A stretch of 13,573 bases of DNA, from contig USOF01000009.1 of NCBI GenBank assembly GCA_900556285.1, forward strand, positions 1 to 13,573. The letters run 5' to 3'. The position numbers were made by a program, and so were the translations under genes. The notes beneath the pieces were generated by a model. It had not been told where the DNA came from. It saw only the letters and a program-made list of their open reading frames with translations, and did not search any database. Of this stretch, positions 1 through 6,247 are shown one piece after another (the stretch's first letter is position 1; each line of letters begins with the position of its first letter). This DNA comes from an uncultured Collinsella sp. Its GTDB lineage: Bacteria; Actinomycetota; Coriobacteriia; Coriobacteriales; Coriobacteriaceae.

Positions 1-252
1 GTCCGAGTACGAACGGGCATCGTAGCGGTCGGGCAGAAACGCCATGTTCTCCACAGCCAGGCGCTCGTCATAGGCCGCCATCTTATCGAGCGACTCGCCC
101 GCGCGCAGCGACGCGCGTACCAGCAGCTCGTTGTCGTACAGCGGAATCCCCAACTCGTTGGCAAGCATGCGACCAATCTCGTGACCCTCGGCACCAAAGT
201 CGCGCGCGATGGTAATGACCACAGGATTCTTCTTATTCTCCAGATTGCTCAT
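1..252 (-). CDS. Cytidylate kinase-like family protein, 5' part only (runs off the left edge)
   Basis: Only the first 84 codons are present. The reading frame is open to base 1, and the ATG at 252 follows a good ribosome site (AGAAAGGA, about 6 bases before the ATG). The protein begins MSNLENKKNPVVITIARDFG and continues AEGHEIGRMLANELGIPLYDNELL. This is the usual opening of the cytidylate kinase-like family (PF13189): a beta strand, a glycine-rich loop in the place of a Walker A loop, then a helix with the EIGR.LA pattern and the GIP.YD.EL strand. The loop reads FGAEGHEIG rather than GxxGxGKS, which is normal for this family and sets it apart from true cytidylate kinase (Cmk). The substrate of these proteins is not well established; binding of a nucleoside or nucleotide is inferred from the fold. 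It lies 167 bases downstream of the amino acid permease operon and has its own ribosome site. Confidence 0.8.
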   Translation of the reverse strand, partial: MSNLENKKNPVVITIARDFGAEGHEIGRMLANELGIPLYDNELLVRASLRAGESLDKMAAYDERLAVENMAFLPDRYDARSYSD

Positions 253-313
253 CGCGATTCCTTTCTAACAAATGAGAAAAGGACTGTTTATCTCTTATTC
301 CCACGATACCGTA

Positions 314-419
314 CCTGGGTTTTCCTGGTGCCCAAGATTGGCCTGAAAGAGGAGCGACGCGTACTTTGGTACGCGAGCGACGGTTTGAAGGCCAAGGTTG
401 GGTGCCAGGGAAAGCCAGG
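314..419. repeat. Large imperfect hairpin directly after the permease stop codon
   Basis: Two arms of about 35 bases (314-348 and 384-419) are imperfect reverse complements. Blocks CCTGG, TTT, CCTGG, CCCAA, TTGGCCT and AAA match in order, separated by 1-2 base mismatches. Inside is a second perfect stem, CGCGTAC at 358-364 with GTACGCG at 369-375, around a TTTG loop. This inner stem is flanked by a direct repeat GAGCGAC (352-358 and 375-381). The outer arm ends one base before the permease stop codon (420-422). No T-run follows on the minus strand, so it is not a classical intrinsic terminator. It may protect the 3' end of the transporter mRNA or be a REP-like element. Confidence 0.7.
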
Positions 420-1058
420 CTAGGCGGCTACGATACGGCGTTGGTAGGCACGGACCAGCAGCGAAATGCCAAAGTTCAGCGCAAAGTACATCGCAAACAC
501 CAGGCCGTAGAGCATAAGCACCTGCGACAGGTCGATCGCGTGGGCCATCACGACGTTTGCCGTGTACATGAGCTCGGCCACGTTAATGCCCGAAAGATAC
601 GAGCTGTCCTTGATGACGGTCGTGCACTGGCTAAACAGCGCCGGAATAATCGTCTTAAACGTCTGCGGCAGAATGATGTAGCGCATGGTGGCAAAGAAGC
701 CAAAGCCCTGGCTCTGCGCTGCCTCAAACTGGCCGCGCGGAATCGAGTTGAGGCCGCCGCGCACAATCTCGGCCATAACAGCGCTGGTAAACAGCGTAAA
801 GGCGATGGTCGAAATCACAATGTCCAAGCCCTGCACCGTAAAGTAGATAAACAGAATCCACAGCAGGTTCGGCGTGCAACGGAACAGCTCGATATAGGCG
901 CTCACCAAAATACGGAACGGGCGGGGCGCATAGCTTTTAACGAGCGCCAGCACCGTGCCAAAGATGAGCGAGAAAAAGATCGACAGCGCCGAGATCTCGA
1001 TGGTCTTAACAAAGCCGCCCCAAATGTAGAGCAGGTTGGTGGCGTTGAAGATTTCCAT
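420..1058 (-). CDS. Polar amino acid ABC transporter permease (second permease of the operon)
   Basis: 212 residues, the usual length for the HisM/GlnP/GltK family of membrane subunits (BPD_transp_1, HEQRo subtype). The sequence shows a membrane helix at about residues 12-36 (GGFVKTIEISALSIFFSLIF), the ELFRCTPNLLWILF stretch typical of the family, and the EAA cytoplasmic loop EAAQSQGFGFFATMRYIILP followed by Q-T-F-K, which docks on the ATPase. It forms the channel together with the neighbouring permease and imports an amino acid, probably glutamine, glutamate or aspartate; the substrate cannot be read from the permease. It starts 3 bases after the stop of the upstream permease. Its ribosome site GAGGAGG lies inside the last codons of that gene (Glu-Glu-Ala-stop), so the two are very likely translationally coupled. 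It is the last gene of the operon. Confidence 0.93.
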   Translation of the reverse strand: MEIFNATNLLYIWGGFVKTIEISALSIFFSLIFGTVLALVKSYAPRPFRILVSAYIELFRCTPNLLWILFIYFTVQGLDIVISTIAFTLFTSAVMAEIVRGGLNSIPRGQFEAAQSQGFGFFATMRYIILPQTFKTIIPALFSQCTTVIKDSSYLSGINVAELMYTANVVMAHAIDLSQVLMLYGLVFAMYFALNFGISLLVRAYQRRIVAA

Positions 1059-1061
1059 GCG

Positions 1062-1808
1062 CTAGGCCTCCTCTACGTTGTCGAGCCCCAGCTCGGCCAG
1101 GCTCACGCCGCGCGGACGCTCCTTGGAGCGGCGCTCGAGCCACTGCACCAGCATGGCGAGCGGAAAGCAGATGATGAAGTACATAAGGCAGCAGACGATG
1201 TATCCCTGCAGGTAACCGTACAGGCTCACAAAGTTGTCGGAACGGTACATAAGGTCACCGCCGGCCACAAGCGCCAGCACCGACGTGTTCTTGACCAGGT
1301 TGAGCGCCTGGTTACACAGCGGCGGCAGAATGATCTTAAATGTCTGGGGCAGCACGATGTACCAGTACGCCTGCGCACGGGTGAAGCCCTGGCTCTGGGC
1401 CGCCTCCATCTGACCGCGCGGAACGGCCTCGATGCCGGTGCGGATAACCTCGGAGATGTAGGCCGCGTGATACAGGCCCACGCCCAAAAAGCCCAGCACG
1501 AACGGCGCGATGCGCACCGGCTGGTCGGCACCGGTTATGGCCTGCAAAAACTGCGGGCCCGCCATGTACATAAAGAGCACCTGCACGGGCAACGGGGTGT
1601 TCTGGTAAAACTCCACGTACACGCGGCTTATGGCGCGCAGCACGCGCGAACGAGTGGTAGAGAATACGCCCAGTAGCGTGCCCAGCACCAGCGACAGCAG
1701 CAGACCGGCAACGACCACCTGCAGCGTCACACCAAAGCCCTCCCAGAAGGGCCCCATGTTTTGAAATGTCGTCGACCAACGGTCGGCGTCAAATAATCCT
1801 TCGAGCAT
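1062..1808 (-). CDS. Polar amino acid ABC transporter permease (first permease of the operon)
   Basis: 248 residues from the ATG at 1808 (MLEGLFDADRW). That start has a clear ribosome site (AAGGAAGGAATCAA before ATG). The frame is open further upstream to 1841, but that start would overlap the end of the binding-protein gene and has no ribosome site, so I reject it. It belongs to the HisM/GlnP family. Features are a first helix at about residues 25-48 (TLQVVVAGLLLSLVLGTLLG), the EFYQNTPLPVQVLFMYM stretch, the EAA loop EAAQSQGFTRAQAYWYIVLP, and C-terminal helices around residues 200-225. A charged tail follows. The two permeases share the EAAQSQGF core, as expected of a heterodimer from an old duplication. 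The gap to the binding-protein gene is 25 bases. Confidence 0.93.
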   Translation of the reverse strand: MLEGLFDADRWSTTFQNMGPFWEGFGVTLQVVVAGLLLSLVLGTLLGVFSTTRSRVLRAISRVYVEFYQNTPLPVQVLFMYMAGPQFLQAITGADQPVRIAPFVLGFLGVGLYHAAYISEVIRTGIEAVPRGQMEAAQSQGFTRAQAYWYIVLPQTFKIILPPLCNQALNLVKNTSVLALVAGGDLMYRSDNFVSLYGYLQGYIVCCLMYFIICFPLAMLVQWLERRSKERPRGVSLAELGLDNVEEA

Positions 1809-1833
1809 TTGATTCCTTCCTTGGACGATGCGC

Positions 1834-2709
1834 CTATACAAGACCCCAGGTCTTGACCTCTTGGTCGAGCCAGCCGTCGGCCAGGCGATCGCAAATCACC
1901 TGATCGACCACGGCCGAAAGGTCGCAGCCCTTCTTGGTCGCCACGCCGTAGCCCTGCTCGCCAAACTTGACCTCGGGCTGCAGCAACTCAACGGTCTCGT
2001 TCATGTAACCGGCCAGCGTGGAGCGGTCCATGGCAAAGACGTCGATATTGCCGGCGTCGAGCGAACTCTTGATGATGGGGTAACCGCTAAAGGCCCTAAA
2101 CTCAGGCTCGCAGCTAAAGCCGTTGTCCTTGATCATCTGCTCGATCAGGCCCTGCGTGGTAGCACCCTGGCTCACACCAATGACCTTGCCGTCCAGGTCC
2201 TCAATCGAGGTAAAGCCCGAACGCTTCTTGACCATGAGTCCCACGTAGTCGGTGCGGTACGGCGTCGAGAAATCCCAGCTCTTCTTGCGCTCGTCGGTGA
2301 TGGTGTAGGTCGCCGCGACCACGTCAAGCTGGCCGTTATCGATCAGCGGGCCGCGCGTCTTGGGCGTTACGTCGGTAAACTCGACAAGCTCCTGGGCACG
2401 GGCATCCTTGTAGCTCACGCCAAAGACGGCAGCGGCGATCTGGTAGCACAAATCGACTTCCATGCCCTCAAAGCGACCCTTGGCGGTGTCGTAATAGCCG
2501 TAGCCGGGAACGTCCTTCTTAACGCCGGCATTCAGATGGCCACGTGACTTGATGGCCGCAAGCTTGGACCCCTTGTCGGAGCCCTCACCGCTGGTGGAGT
2601 TGCCGCAACCGGTAAGCGCGGTCCCCGTCAGCGCGAGCATGCCGGCGCCAGCCAGCTGCAAAAAGTGACGGCGCGACACGGCCGCCCTCGTCATATCCGT
2701 CATGTCCAT
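1834..2709 (-). CDS. Amino acid ABC transporter substrate-binding lipoprotein with a Tat-type signal
   Basis: 291 residues from the ATG at 2709, which leaves 8 bases to the ATPase stop. In-frame ATGs at 2703 and 2694 are alternatives, and none has a strong ribosome site. The N-terminus carries S12-R13-R14-H-F-L, close to the twin-arginine consensus, then a short hydrophobic segment and a lipobox LTGC with Cys35 as the lipidation site. A Ser/Gly-rich linker follows. The mature part is a family 3 solute-binding protein (PF00497): GHLNAGVKKDVPGYGYYD, then FEGMEVDLCYQIAAAVFG, then the VDVVAATYTIT-like segment (here LDVVAATYTITDERKKSWDFS) and the hinge region GVSQGATTQGLIEQ. Residues of this type bind the ligand amino and carboxyl groups. 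Glutamine, glutamate or aspartate is the likely ligand; this is inferred from family and operon order. Confidence 0.92.
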   Translation of the reverse strand: MDMTDMTRAAVSRRHFLQLAGAGMLALTGTALTGCGNSTSGEGSDKGSKLAAIKSRGHLNAGVKKDVPGYGYYDTAKGRFEGMEVDLCYQIAAAVFGVSYKDARAQELVEFTDVTPKTRGPLIDNGQLDVVAATYTITDERKKSWDFSTPYRTDYVGLMVKKRSGFTSIEDLDGKVIGVSQGATTQGLIEQMIKDNGFSCEPEFRAFSGYPIIKSSLDAGNIDVFAMDRSTLAGYMNETVELLQPEVKFGEQGYGVATKKGCDLSAVVDQVICDRLADGWLDQEVKTWGLV

Positions 2710-2717
2710 CACCGCGC

Positions 2718-3449
2718 CTAGTGCAGAATCTTGGACAGGAACTCGCGGCAACGCGGGTTCTCGGGGTTATCGAAGAAGTGCTCGGGCGTGCCCTCCTCCA
2801 GAATGCGGCCGTCCTCCATAAAGATGACGCGGTCGGCCACCTGGCGCGCAAAGCCCATCTCATGCGTCACGCAGATCATGGTAATGTCCTCCTGCGCGAG
2901 CTCAATCATAACGTCCAGAACTTCCTGAACCATCTCGGGATCGAGCGCCGAGGTCGGCTCGTCAAACAGGATGATGGGCTGCTTGGTGCACAGGGCGCGG
3001 GCGATGGCGATGCGCTGCTGCTGACCACCCGAGAGATTCTGCGGATACTCGCCGGCCTTATGCGCCATGCCGACGCGCTTGAGCGCGGCGATGGCGATCT
3101 CGGTCGCCTCCTCCTTGCTCTTCTTTTGCAGTTTGATGGGCGCGAGCGTCAGGTTGCCCAGCACCGTCATGTTGGGATACAGGTTGAACTGCTGAAACAC
3201 CATAGAACTATACTTGCGAGCCATCTCCAGGTGGTTCTTCTTGGTAAGCGGCGTGCCGTCGATGATGACCTCGCCCGACGTAGGCTCTTCTAGGTAATCC
3301 ACGCAGCGGATGAGCGTCGACTTGCCCGAACCGGACGGCCCGATCATTACGAGCTTCTCGCCGCGCTTAACGGTGAGATTGATGTCTTTGAGCACATGCA
3401 GGTCGCCAAAGTACTTGTTGAGATGCTTGATCTCGATCATGTCTGCCAT
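2718..3449 (-). CDS. glnQ: Polar amino acid ABC transporter ATP-binding protein (GlnQ/HisP type)
   Basis: 243 residues, the family norm. All ABC ATPase motifs are intact: Walker [10 protein letters not shown] at 37-45, Q-loop [15 protein letters not shown] from residue 85, signature LSGGQQQR at 139-146, Walker B IILFDE at 159-164, D-loop SALD, and the H-loop histidine at 196 (VTHEMGFA). The FNLYP..TVLGN stretch and VTHEMGFAR are typical of the polar amino acid uptake subfamily. The ATG at 3449 has the ribosome site AAGGGA about 7 bases upstream. It is the first gene of a four-gene operon, ATPase, binding protein, permease, permease, the order seen in Bacillus glnQHMP and Corynebacterium gluABCD. 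The symbol is given by this likeness only; the substrate is not proven. The upstream region (3450-3555) must hold the operon promoter. Confidence 0.94.
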   Translation of the reverse strand: MADMIEIKHLNKYFGDLHVLKDINLTVKRGEKLVMIGPSGSGKSTLIRCVDYLEEPTSGEVIIDGTPLTKKNHLEMARKYSSMVFQQFNLYPNMTVLGNLTLAPIKLQKKSKEEATEIAIAALKRVGMAHKAGEYPQNLSGGQQQRIAIARALCTKQPIILFDEPTSALDPEMVQEVLDVMIELAQEDITMICVTHEMGFARQVADRVIFMEDGRILEEGTPEHFFDNPENPRCREFLSKILH

Positions 3450-3484
3450 GAATGTCCCTTCCCTGCGTTTACATGAGTTGAACT

Positions 3485-3490
3485 ATTGTA
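3485..3490 (-). promoter_or_regulatory. Possible -10 box for the amino acid transporter operon
   Basis: TACAAT on the minus strand, one mismatch from TATAAT and 35 bases before the ATPase start. No good -35 box lies at 16-18 bases, so the call is weak and may depend on an activator. Two copies of AAAGAACC (3494-3501 and 3532-3539 on the plus strand) lie just upstream. Confidence 0.3.
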
Positions 3491-3555
3491 CGGAAAGAAC
3501 CACGTTTCCGCAGCCCACACTACATTCCCGTAAAGAACCCGCAACCTTTAACCCA

Positions 3556-3632
3556 CTCATTGGGGACAGACTTAAATGAGTACCTACTCATTGGGCACTC
3601 ATTTAAGTCTGTCCCCAATGAGCGCCCAATGA
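3556..3632. repeat. Compound palindrome of GGGGACAG/CTGTCCCC type
   Basis: Bases 3556-3581 and 3597-3622 are perfect 26-base reverse complements around a 15-base loop. The loop holds a second copy of the arm start, TCATTGGGC (3588-3596), and this copy is perfectly complementary to GCCCAATGA at 3624-3632, just outside the right arm. The element is therefore two copies of TCATTGGG followed by two inverted copies, and could fold in more than one way. It lies between the transporter leader and the yqeY terminator. The outer GGGGACAGACTT / AAGTCTGTCCCC ends resemble those of REP-like elements moved by Y1 (RAYT) transposases; that link is an inference, and no transposase gene is in the window. Confidence 0.85.
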
Positions 3633-3664
3633 CCAGCCAGGGGAGGCGCCCTTCATCGGCCGAC

Positions 3665-3695
3665 AAAAAAGGGCGCGACCGCAATGGTCACGCCC
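3665..3695 (-). terminator. Intrinsic terminator of the foldase-yqeY unit
   Basis: On the minus strand the stem GGGCGTGACC / GGTCGCGCCC (10 bp with one T-G pair) closes a 5-base loop ATTGC and is followed at once by TTTTTTG. It lies 30 bases after the yqeY stop codon. This is a textbook rho-independent terminator. Confidence 0.92.
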
Positions 3696-3724
3696 CTCAG
3701 CATCGGCTATGTGTCGGTCAGCCC

Positions 3725-4168
3725 TTAAGACAGCTTTGCTCCGACGATCTTTGCCGCGGCCGGCTTATCGAAGTTGCCGCCGGTGGCCTTGCCGAGTGCT
3801 CCCATGACCTGGCCCATCTGCTTCTTGGACGTGGCGCCCAGCTCGGCGATAACCTGCTCGATCAGGGCCTCGAGCTCCTCGCCCGAAACCTGTGCGGGCA
3901 GCAGGCTCTCCAGAATCTTGACCTGCTCGGTCAGGTTGTCGGTACGCTCCTGGTCGGTGCCGGCCTTGATGGACATCTCCAACGTCTCGCTCGTCTGCTT
4001 GATCAGACGCTTGATCATGCTGTTGACGTCTTCCTCGGTCACATCGCGGCGCTCGTTAACCTCGATATTCTTCACCTCGGCCTTGACCTGGCGAATGATG
4101 GACAGGCGAACCTTGTCCTTGGCCTTCATGGCCGCGATCATTTCCTTCTGCAGCTCTTCGTTGGTCAT
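3725..4168 (-). CDS. yqeY: GatB/YqeY domain protein
   Basis: 147 residues, the usual size of stand-alone YqeY proteins (PF09424, about 150 residues). The start is the ATG at 4168 with ribosome site AGAGGA 7 bases upstream; a TTG two codons earlier sits too close to that site. The protein is all-helical with the family pattern M..EM..AMKAKDK.RLSIIR..K.E.KN at residues 10-40, a central charged helical part, and the C-terminal tail helix region QMGQVMGALGKATGGNFDKPAAAKIV. That tail is the segment shared with the tail of GatB and GatE, which grips tRNA in the amidotransferase. A tRNA-related role for free YqeY is inferred from this likeness and is not proven. It lies 54 bases after the foldase gene, across a hairpin, and is the last gene before the terminator. 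Confidence 0.92.
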   Translation of the reverse strand: MTNEELQKEMIAAMKAKDKVRLSIIRQVKAEVKNIEVNERRDVTEEDVNSMIKRLIKQTSETLEMSIKAGTDQERTDNLTEQVKILESLLPAQVSGEELEALIEQVIAELGATSKKQMGQVMGALGKATGGNFDKPAAAKIVGAKLS

Positions 4169-4191
4169 CTGCAAATCCTCTCTGATAGCGT

Positions 4192-4217
4192 GGGCGGCAC
4201 TCGCGCGAGCACCGCCC
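4192..4217. repeat. Hairpin between the foldase gene and yqeY
   Basis: GGGCGG and CCGCCC bracket a nearly perfect palindrome with GCTCGC/GCGAGT in the centre. On the minus strand it folds as 6 G-C pairs, two T-G pairs and 3 further pairs with a 4-base loop. No T-run follows, so it does not look like a terminator. It may stabilise the foldase mRNA or lower yqeY expression. Confidence 0.65.
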
Positions 4218-4222
4218 CATGA

Positions 4223-5443
4223 TTACTCAGTCGTCGACGAATCGTCGGTCGAGCTCTTGGTGACGCCCTTCAGGCTCACGTTATAGGGTACGTCCTTGGG
4301 CATGGGGTTGACGGTAATGTCGGCGTCCTTCTTGTACTGCTCCAGCCACTCGCTGTATGCAGTGCTGGCCGCCCGCGTCTTCACCACATTAGAAACGTAC
4401 TTCTTGATGTCCTTGGGTACCTGGTTGATGTCATCAACCTGATTATCGACATGGAAGTAGTCGGTGCACTTGATGATGTGGTAGCCATAGGTCGACTCGA
4501 CGACTTCGCTCACGTCGCCCTTGTTGAGCCCCTCGAGCGCCGTCTGGTAGCTGTCGACGAAAGTGGTGAGCTTATCCCAGCCCACATCGCCCTTCTTCTC
4601 CTTGGAACCGGTGTCCTCGGAGTACTGCTCAACGGCGTCCTCAAAGCTCAGCTCACCGGAGTTGATCTTGTCCAGGCACTCCTGTGCCTTGGCCTTGGCG
4701 GCAGCCTTGTCCTCGTCGGAAGCGTCGGAATCAACCTTGATCAGGATGTTCGACGAGCGGCGGGCGTCGTTGTAGCTGGACAGGTTCTCGTTGATGTAAT
4801 CGACAATCTCGCTGTCCTTGGGCTTGCTCGTGGGCGCGACGGCATCCTTGAGTTTCTGTTGCGCCAGACTCTCCTTGAGCGAGTCCTTGTAGGTGTCCTC
4901 GGTATAGCCGTAGGTCTTGAGGGTCTTCTTAAAGGCCTTGGCACCGCCTGCGCTCTTGCACGCGTCCTTCCAAGCCTTCTCGACCTCCTCGTCCGACACC
5001 GTCACGCCGTTCTCCTTCTGTGCCTGTTGAAGCAGAATCTGCTGCGTGTAGGAGTCGATGAGTTGCTTGCGGTACTTCTTGGGCGTGAGGTCGTTGTCAA
5101 CCAGATACTGCGCCCAATCCTTATCCTTGGTGTAGCCGTAGGACGTGCGCATGCTCATGATCTGCTTGGTCACGGTGTCCTCGGTGAGGTTGGTGCCGTT
5201 GATAGTTGCAGCAACACCGCCGGTCAGCTTGTAGCCCGAGGTGTCCTCGGCCTGCGACATAAGGCCGGAGCACGCCATCGCCGAGACGGAAAGCAGCATC
5301 GCCAGCACGCCGATGACCACCAGGACGATCTTGACTGTCTTAGACACGTACGTCTTGCGCTGCTTCTTGCGAGAGCTGGAGGCGGCGCGGGACCGTTGCT
5401 CGGACGTCGGCACGACCTCGGGGTTCTTTTTCTTATTTGCCAT
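4223..5443 (-). CDS. Membrane-anchored peptidyl-prolyl isomerase, PpiC/parvulin type (PrsA/SurA-like foldase)
   Basis: 406 residues. The N-terminus is a basic cytoplasmic stretch of about 35 residues, followed by one membrane helix at about 36-58 (TVKIVLVVIGVLAMLLSVSA). An AMAC sequence ends the helix, but the -3 residue does not fit a standard lipobox, so I favour a type II membrane anchor over a lipoprotein. After it come a SurA_N-like helical chaperone region (about 75-205, with the opening AATINGTNLTEDTVTKQI), then a parvulin rotamase domain at about 228-328 (NILIKVD, then FEDAVEQYSEDTGSKEKKGDVGW, then LNKGDVSEVVESTYGYHIIK). This last pattern is the hallmark of PpiC domains. It would act outside the cell membrane on exported proteins. 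The tail is rich in Ser/Thr. The start ATG at 5443 has AAAGG 6 bases upstream. Confidence 0.9.
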   Translation of the reverse strand: MANKKKNPEVVPTSEQRSRAASSSRKKQRKTYVSKTVKIVLVVIGVLAMLLSVSAMACSGLMSQAEDTSGYKLTGGVAATINGTNLTEDTVTKQIMSMRTSYGYTKDKDWAQYLVDNDLTPKKYRKQLIDSYTQQILLQQAQKENGVTVSDEEVEKAWKDACKSAGGAKAFKKTLKTYGYTEDTYKDSLKESLAQQKLKDAVAPTSKPKDSEIVDYINENLSSYNDARRSSNILIKVDSDASDEDKAAAKAKAQECLDKINSGELSFEDAVEQYSEDTGSKEKKGDVGWDKLTTFVDSYQTALEGLNKGDVSEVVESTYGYHIIKCTDYFHVDNQVDDINQVPKDIKKYVSNVVKTRAASTAYSEWLEQYKKDADITVNPMPKDVPYNVSLKGVTKSSTDDSSTTE

Positions 5444-5479
5444 GTTTGGCCTTTCGCATCACGAATCGAACAAACGCCA

Positions 5480-5490
5480 TTGTGTCACAA
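5480..5490. promoter_or_regulatory. Short palindrome upstream of the foldase gene
   Basis: TTGTGTCACAA is a perfect 5+1+5 palindrome 37 bases before the foldase ATG. It could be an operator half-site pair, but nothing in the window identifies a regulator for it. Confidence 0.3.
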
Positions 5491-5495
5491 CGCAG

Positions 5496-5618
5496 CCCCC
5501 GCGGCACACCTGGTGCATGGGGGACGGGTTAATCTGCACCATTTTGGTGCAAAGGGGACAGGTCTGGCAGTTGGTAGTTAGGGACGTTCCTTTTCTGCCG
5601 GCGGTTAGGGACAGTCCC
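5496..5618. repeat. Cluster of short hairpins with GGGAC motifs
   Basis: Four palindromes follow one another in the gap between the EIIA and foldase genes. (1) CCCCC (5496-5500) pairs with GGGGG (5519-5523), with CACCTGGTG inside. (2) GCACCA-TTT-TGGTGC is at 5536-5550. (3) GGGACGTTCC is at 5581-5590. (4) GGGAC-A-GTCCC is at 5608-5618. GGGGACAGG stands at 5554-5562, and GTTAGGGAC is repeated 27 bases apart (5577-5585 and 5604-5612). The last hairpin is 12 bases after the EIIA stop and may end its transcript, though no T-run follows. No credible gene is seen in this gap. Confidence 0.65.
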
Positions 5619-5630
5619 CCAGTGCCGGAC

Positions 5631-6095
5631 TTAGAAGTGGCGACGGATGGCGTCGACCATGCCCTGGGGCGTGGTCTGGCCGAGTACATCGGCTGCAGCG
5701 TCGGCATCCATAAAGATATTCATGAGCGCCTGAAGTGCCTCGACCTGACCGCCCGGCTCGGCGATGCCCAGGTTGATGACGATCTGCGCCGGCACCGGGG
5801 CGCCCATGCCCGCCATAGCGTTGAACGTCACAGGTGCGGCGGGCTTTACCACCGCGATATAGGGCTTGGCCACAAATCCCGGATCGGTATGCGGAATGGC
5901 GATGTTTGCCGCCGGCATAGCGAGACCCGTGGGATAGGCGTCCTCACGTGTGCGAACGGCGTCGAGCCAACCGGGCGCAATGCAGCCACGCGGAGCGAGC
6001 TCGCCCTCGAGCCGCGCAAACACCTCATCCGGCGTCGCACACTCCCAATCAAAAAACACCAGCTCAGGCGTAAACAATGCTTCGTTATCAGCCAT
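5631..6095 (-). CDS. Orphan PTS EIIA protein, type 2 (GatA/fructose-mannitol-like)
   Basis: 154 residues, one EIIA type 2 domain (PF00359). The conserved core R-T-R-E-D-A-Y-P-T-G-L (48-58) followed by IAIPHTDP (65-72) identifies the family; His69 is the residue phosphorylated by HPr. The PTGL...IAIPHT pattern is closest to galactitol-type EIIA proteins, as far as I recall them. Further family signs are FNAMAGMGAPVPAQIVINLGI and the C-terminal LQALMNIF helix. No EIIB, EIIC, sugar enzyme or regulator is next to it. It could serve a distant EIIBC or be a phosphorylation-dependent regulator of the PtsN/EIIA-Ntr kind; the sequence does not decide. The ATG at 6095 has GAGAGGTGGG upstream, and a strong hairpin lies in the leader. 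Confidence 0.88.
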   Translation of the reverse strand: MADNEALFTPELVFFDWECATPDEVFARLEGELAPRGCIAPGWLDAVRTREDAYPTGLAMPAANIAIPHTDPGFVAKPYIAVVKPAAPVTFNAMAGMGAPVPAQIVINLGIAEPGGQVEALQALMNIFMDADAAADVLGQTTPQGMVDAIRRHF

Positions 6096-6116
6096 GGGCC
6101 CACCTCTCTCACTTTG

Positions 6117-6166
6117 TCACCTGCGACGTTCTTTAACGACTAGTCATTGAAGAGCGTCGCAGGTGA
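6117..6166. repeat. Strong hairpin in the leader of the EIIA gene
   Basis: Arms 6117-6134 and 6149-6166 are reverse complements over 18 positions. The outer 12 (TCACCTGCGACG / CGTCGCAGGTGA) are perfect and the inner 6 contain two G-T positions. The loop of 14 bases contains the palindrome GACTAGTC. The element ends 22 bases before the EIIA start and lies 12 bases beyond the purN terminator region. The left-hand CACCT could also pair with the AGGTG of the EIIA ribosome site, so a switch is possible but speculative. Confidence 0.75.
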
Positions 6167-6170
6167 TTAC

Positions 6171-6217
6171 CTATAACAAAGGATGGCCACTTGCGCCTTG
6201 GCGCCAATGACCACCCT
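6171..6217 (-). terminator. Intrinsic terminator of the purFMN unit
   Basis: On the minus strand arms 6217-6200 and 6197-6180 pair over 18 positions with one mismatch and a few T-G pairs; the tip is GGCGCCAAGGCGCA-like. TTTGTTAT follows the stem. It lies 30 bases after the purN stop. The stem is unusually long for a terminator, and the T-run is short but present. Confidence 0.82.
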
Positions 6218-6247
6218 GACTACTCGGCTAAATTGTACTGTGCGCCA

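Noticed and set aside
366..1676. A 436-codon open frame on the plus strand over the permease genes
   Set aside because: Antisense to two clear permeases, with a composition rich in His, Arg and Gln and no membrane segment or motif.
1062..1841. Longer start (1841) for the first permease
   Set aside because: It would overlap the binding-protein stop codon and lacks a ribosome site, whereas the ATG at 1808 has a strong one.
5496..5618. CRISPR array
   Set aside because: The repeats are short, unlike one another and not evenly spaced with unique spacers; no cas gene is present.
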